The notes under the pieces were generated by a model. That model saw only the letters and a program-made list of their open reading frames with translations. It did no database searches and had not been told where the DNA came from. DNA of 6,273 nt from Pseudothermotoga sp. (lineage in GTDB: Bacteria; Thermotogota; Thermotogae; Thermotogales; DSM-5069): positions 1-6,273 of the forward strand of contig JAPYWY010000100.1 of the NCBI GenBank assembly GCA_028276125.1, given 5' to 3'. This document shows positions 4,806 through 6,273 of the stretch, piece by piece (position 1 is the stretch's first letter; each line of letters opens with the position of its first letter). The position numbers and the translations under genes were made by a program.

Positions 4806-6107
4806 GTGGACGATCCTTACGGTAGTTTGTTGCAACTGTTGATAATGATCTTGTTGCTGGCTCTTTCGGCGATCTTCTCAGCCTCGGAGACGGCTCTGAC
4901 GGCTTTGAGCAGACTGAAATTGGTCAAGAAAAACGAGCAAGAATCGATCCACAGAGTCAACCGAATGCTGACTGCAGTTTTGATCGGGAACAACTTCGTC
5001 AATCTCATGCTTTCGTCCGTCGCCACTTTGTTCTTCGTCAGGTTGTTCAGGAATTTCAACGAAGGCCTCGTGGCTTTGCTTGGAACGATCTTTGTCACTC
5101 TGATCGTCCTCGTGGTGGGGGAGATTTCACCGAAGATCTACGCGAGGGAATACTCTGAGCGTGTTTATCAGCGTGTGAGCAAGTTGTTGGGATTCTTGGA
5201 TCGTGTCCTTTCTCCTTTGGTAAACCCGCTGCTCCGAATCAGTAACCTGTTGGTGCGTCTGCTGGGAGGCCAAGCGATGGAGGATGCACCGTTCATAACC
5301 GCTGAGGACATCATCAACGCTGTGAGTGCCGGCACCGAAGGTGGTACGATAAGCAAACAAGAGGGTATGATCGTCGAGCGTACTTTCGAAATGAACGAGA
5401 CCGACATAAAGGAGATCATGACACCCAGGGTGGATGTGGTCGCCATCAATGAGAACGCCACGATAGAAGAGTTCATCAAACTGGTGAACGAGGAGGGTTA
5501 TTCACGCATCCCCGTATACAGAGAAGACATAGACGACATCGTGGGCATATGCTACGTCAAGGACGCGGTAGGACTCATAGAACAACTGGGTTGGGAAGTG
5601 GCGAGGAAGAAGAAGGTGTCTGAAATCATGAGGGAACCCATATTTGTGCCTGAGACCATGAAGGTGAGCACGTTGCTGAGGATATTCAAGGAGAAGAAGA
5701 TGCACATGGCGATCGTGGTGGATGAGTTCGGTGGCACTGCAGGCGTCGTGACACTGGAGGATATCCTCGAAGAACTCGTGGGAGAGATCATGGACGAGTA
5801 CGACTACGACGAAACGAGTGGGATAAAGAAGGTGGCGGAGAACAGTTACATGGTGAGGGGTACGACGCCTTTGAACGACATCGAGAGGGAACTCGACGTT
5901 GATTTTCCACCGACCGAGCATGAAACGCTCGCGGGCTATCTGCTCGAACAGTTCCAGAGGATCCCCTCCGTGGGTGAGGAACTCGACGTGAACGGTTTTC
6001 ATTTCAAGGTTGTCGCCGCGACGAAGAGTAAGATAGAGAGAGTTTTGATGACGATAAAGAGGGGAGAAACGAATGAACGAGACCAAGCTGATAGAAAAAG
6101 CGATTGA
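4806..6107 (+). CDS. CNNM (DUF21)/CBS pair/CorC-HlyC domain membrane protein, probable Mg2+ transporter-related ('hemolysin family')
   Basis: The 433-residue protein has the standard three-part layout. The CNNM transmembrane domain (about 5-155) has hydrophobic stretches near 8-26, 55-78 and 88-108 and the conserved motifs SASETALTALSRLK (25-38), GNNFVN (61-66) and GEISPK (105-110). An acidic linker (about 160-200) leads to two CBS modules: CBS1 from MTPRVDVV (205) to about 258 and CBS2 from about 271 to 330, with DEFGGTAGVVTLEDILEELVGE (306-327), where T311 and E318-D319 fit the nucleotide-binding pattern. The CorC_HlyC domain follows (about 345-422). Relatives (CorB, MpfA, YfjD) export or regulate Mg2+ or Co2+, with ATP-Mg bound by the CBS pair; the old name hemolysin does not imply a toxin. 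The GTG start follows GGAGGTGA by 7 bases. The last 35 bases overlap cdd and encode only a charged tail after the folded domain. Family call firm; transported ion inferred. Confidence 0.93.
   Translation: MDDPYGSLLQLLIMILLLALSAIFSASETALTALSRLKLVKKNEQESIHRVNRMLTAVLIGNNFVNLMLSSVATLFFVRLFRNFNEGLVALLGTIFVTLIVLVVGEISPKIYAREYSERVYQRVSKLLGFLDRVLSPLVNPLLRISNLLVRLLGGQAMEDAPFITAEDIINAVSAGTEGGTISKQEGMIVERTFEMNETDIKEIMTPRVDVVAINENATIEEFIKLVNEEGYSRIPVYREDIDDIVGICYVKDAVGLIEQLGWEVARKKKVSEIMREPIFVPETMKVSTLLRIFKEKKMHMAIVVDEFGGTAGVVTLEDILEELVGEIMDEYDYDETSGIKKVAENSYMVRGTTPLNDIERELDVDFPPTEHETLAGYLLEQFQRIPSVGEELDVNGFHFKVVAATKSKIERVLMTIKRGETNERDQADRKSD
6060..6066 (+). promoter_or_regulatory. Ribosome binding site of cdd inside the CNNM gene
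   Basis: AGGGGAG lies 6 bases before the ATG at 6073, entirely within the coding sequence of the upstream gene. It supports the 35-base overlap as real. Confidence 0.65.
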
Positions 6108-6273
6108 GGCAATGAACAAAGCCTACGCACCTTACTCGAACTTCAAAGTTGGCGCAGCGCTCTTGACGAAGTCTGGCAGGATCTTCACAGGTTGTAATGT
6201 AGAGAATGCGTCGTTCGGTTTGTCCATCTGTGCGGAGCGAGTGGCCATATTCTCGGCCGTATCGGCAGGAGAG
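6073..6273 (+). CDS. cdd: Cytidine deaminase, N-terminal 67 residues, 3' end beyond right edge
   Basis: Cdd converts cytidine and deoxycytidine to uridine and deoxyuridine in pyrimidine salvage. The visible part starts with an amphipathic helix (LIEKAIEAMNKAY), then APYSNFKVGAAL (19-30), the nucleoside-binding GCNVENAS (40-47, with N42 and E44) and ICAERVAI with zinc ligand C53 and proton-shuttling E55. These positions coincide with those of the short homotetrameric type exemplified by the Bacillus subtilis enzyme, so this is expected to be a protein of roughly 130 residues. The second zinc-binding PCxxC motif lies outside the window and cannot be checked. The ATG at 6073 has AGGGGAG 6 bases upstream and lies inside the 3' end of the CNNM gene, an overlap of 35 bases in a different frame. 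Starting later would remove the conserved first helix, which supports this start. Confidence 0.94.
   Translation, partial: MNETKLIEKAIEAMNKAYAPYSNFKVGAALLTKSGRIFTGCNVENASFGLSICAERVAIFSAVSAGE

Noticed and set aside
4806..6107. Hemolysin/toxin annotation for the CNNM-CBS protein
   Set aside because: The name comes from early HlyC-type annotations. The domain set is that of the CNNM/CorB ion transport family and nothing indicates a secreted toxin.
5502..6119. 205-codon open frame antisense to the CNNM gene and cdd start
   Set aside because: The composition is His/Arg/Leu rich and mirrors acidic codons on the other strand. The CNNM CBS motifs on the plus strand are unambiguous.
1..6273. CRISPR arrays, tRNA or rRNA genes, insertion sequences, intrinsic terminators
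   Set aside because: Looked for and not seen. Coding sequence fills nearly the whole window, the only gaps are about 85 and 18 bases, and none contains a GC-rich hairpin followed by a T run.

Overview
This window looks like ordinary, tightly packed chromosomal sequence from a thermophilic bacterium of the Thermotogae. A member of Thermotoga or Pseudothermotoga is my best guess. The guess rests on overall style: intermediate GC, frequent AGA/AGG arginine codons, very strong GGAGGTGA-type ribosome binding sites, many TTG and GTG starts, and charged, compact proteins. I have not confirmed the taxonomy by any search.

The window holds eight protein genes in two divergent operons that part at a single short intergenic region (about 2141-2225). 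The leftward operon (minus strand, 2140 down to 1 and beyond) reads: an MscS-type mechanosensitive channel, a stand-alone DnaQ-like 3'-5' exonuclease, and a PIN-PhoH ATPase that runs off the left edge. The rightward operon (plus strand, 2226 to 6273 and beyond) reads: glutamate formimidoyltransferase (ftcD), imidazolonepropionase (hutI), the 23S rRNA methyltransferase rlmH, a CNNM/CBS/CorC-HlyC membrane transporter-like protein, and cytidine deaminase (cdd), which runs off the right edge. Within each operon genes overlap by 4 to 35 bases or are separated by at most 18 bases, so translational coupling is likely throughout. No terminator is visible, so both transcripts probably continue outside the window.

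Functionally, HutI and FtcD form the last two steps of the tetrahydrofolate branch of histidine breakdown: imidazolonepropionate to N-formimino-L-glutamate, then transfer of the formimino group to tetrahydrofolate, releasing glutamate. The enzymes that make the substrate (HutH, HutU) and the cyclodeaminase that would process the product are not in the window. RlmH, the CNNM protein and Cdd are housekeeping functions (ribosome maturation, divalent cation handling, pyrimidine salvage). The leftward operon combines osmotic stress relief with two nucleic-acid enzymes.

I saw no mobile element, CRISPR array, RNA gene, prophage segment or long repeat, and nothing that amounts to a new defence or biosynthetic system. 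The points most worth a second look are regulatory and structural. The two operon promoters appear to share the same ~35 bp. The exonuclease has an unusual residue in its Exo II motif. A partial Hut pathway sits inside a housekeeping operon, and cdd overlaps the gene before it by 35 bases.
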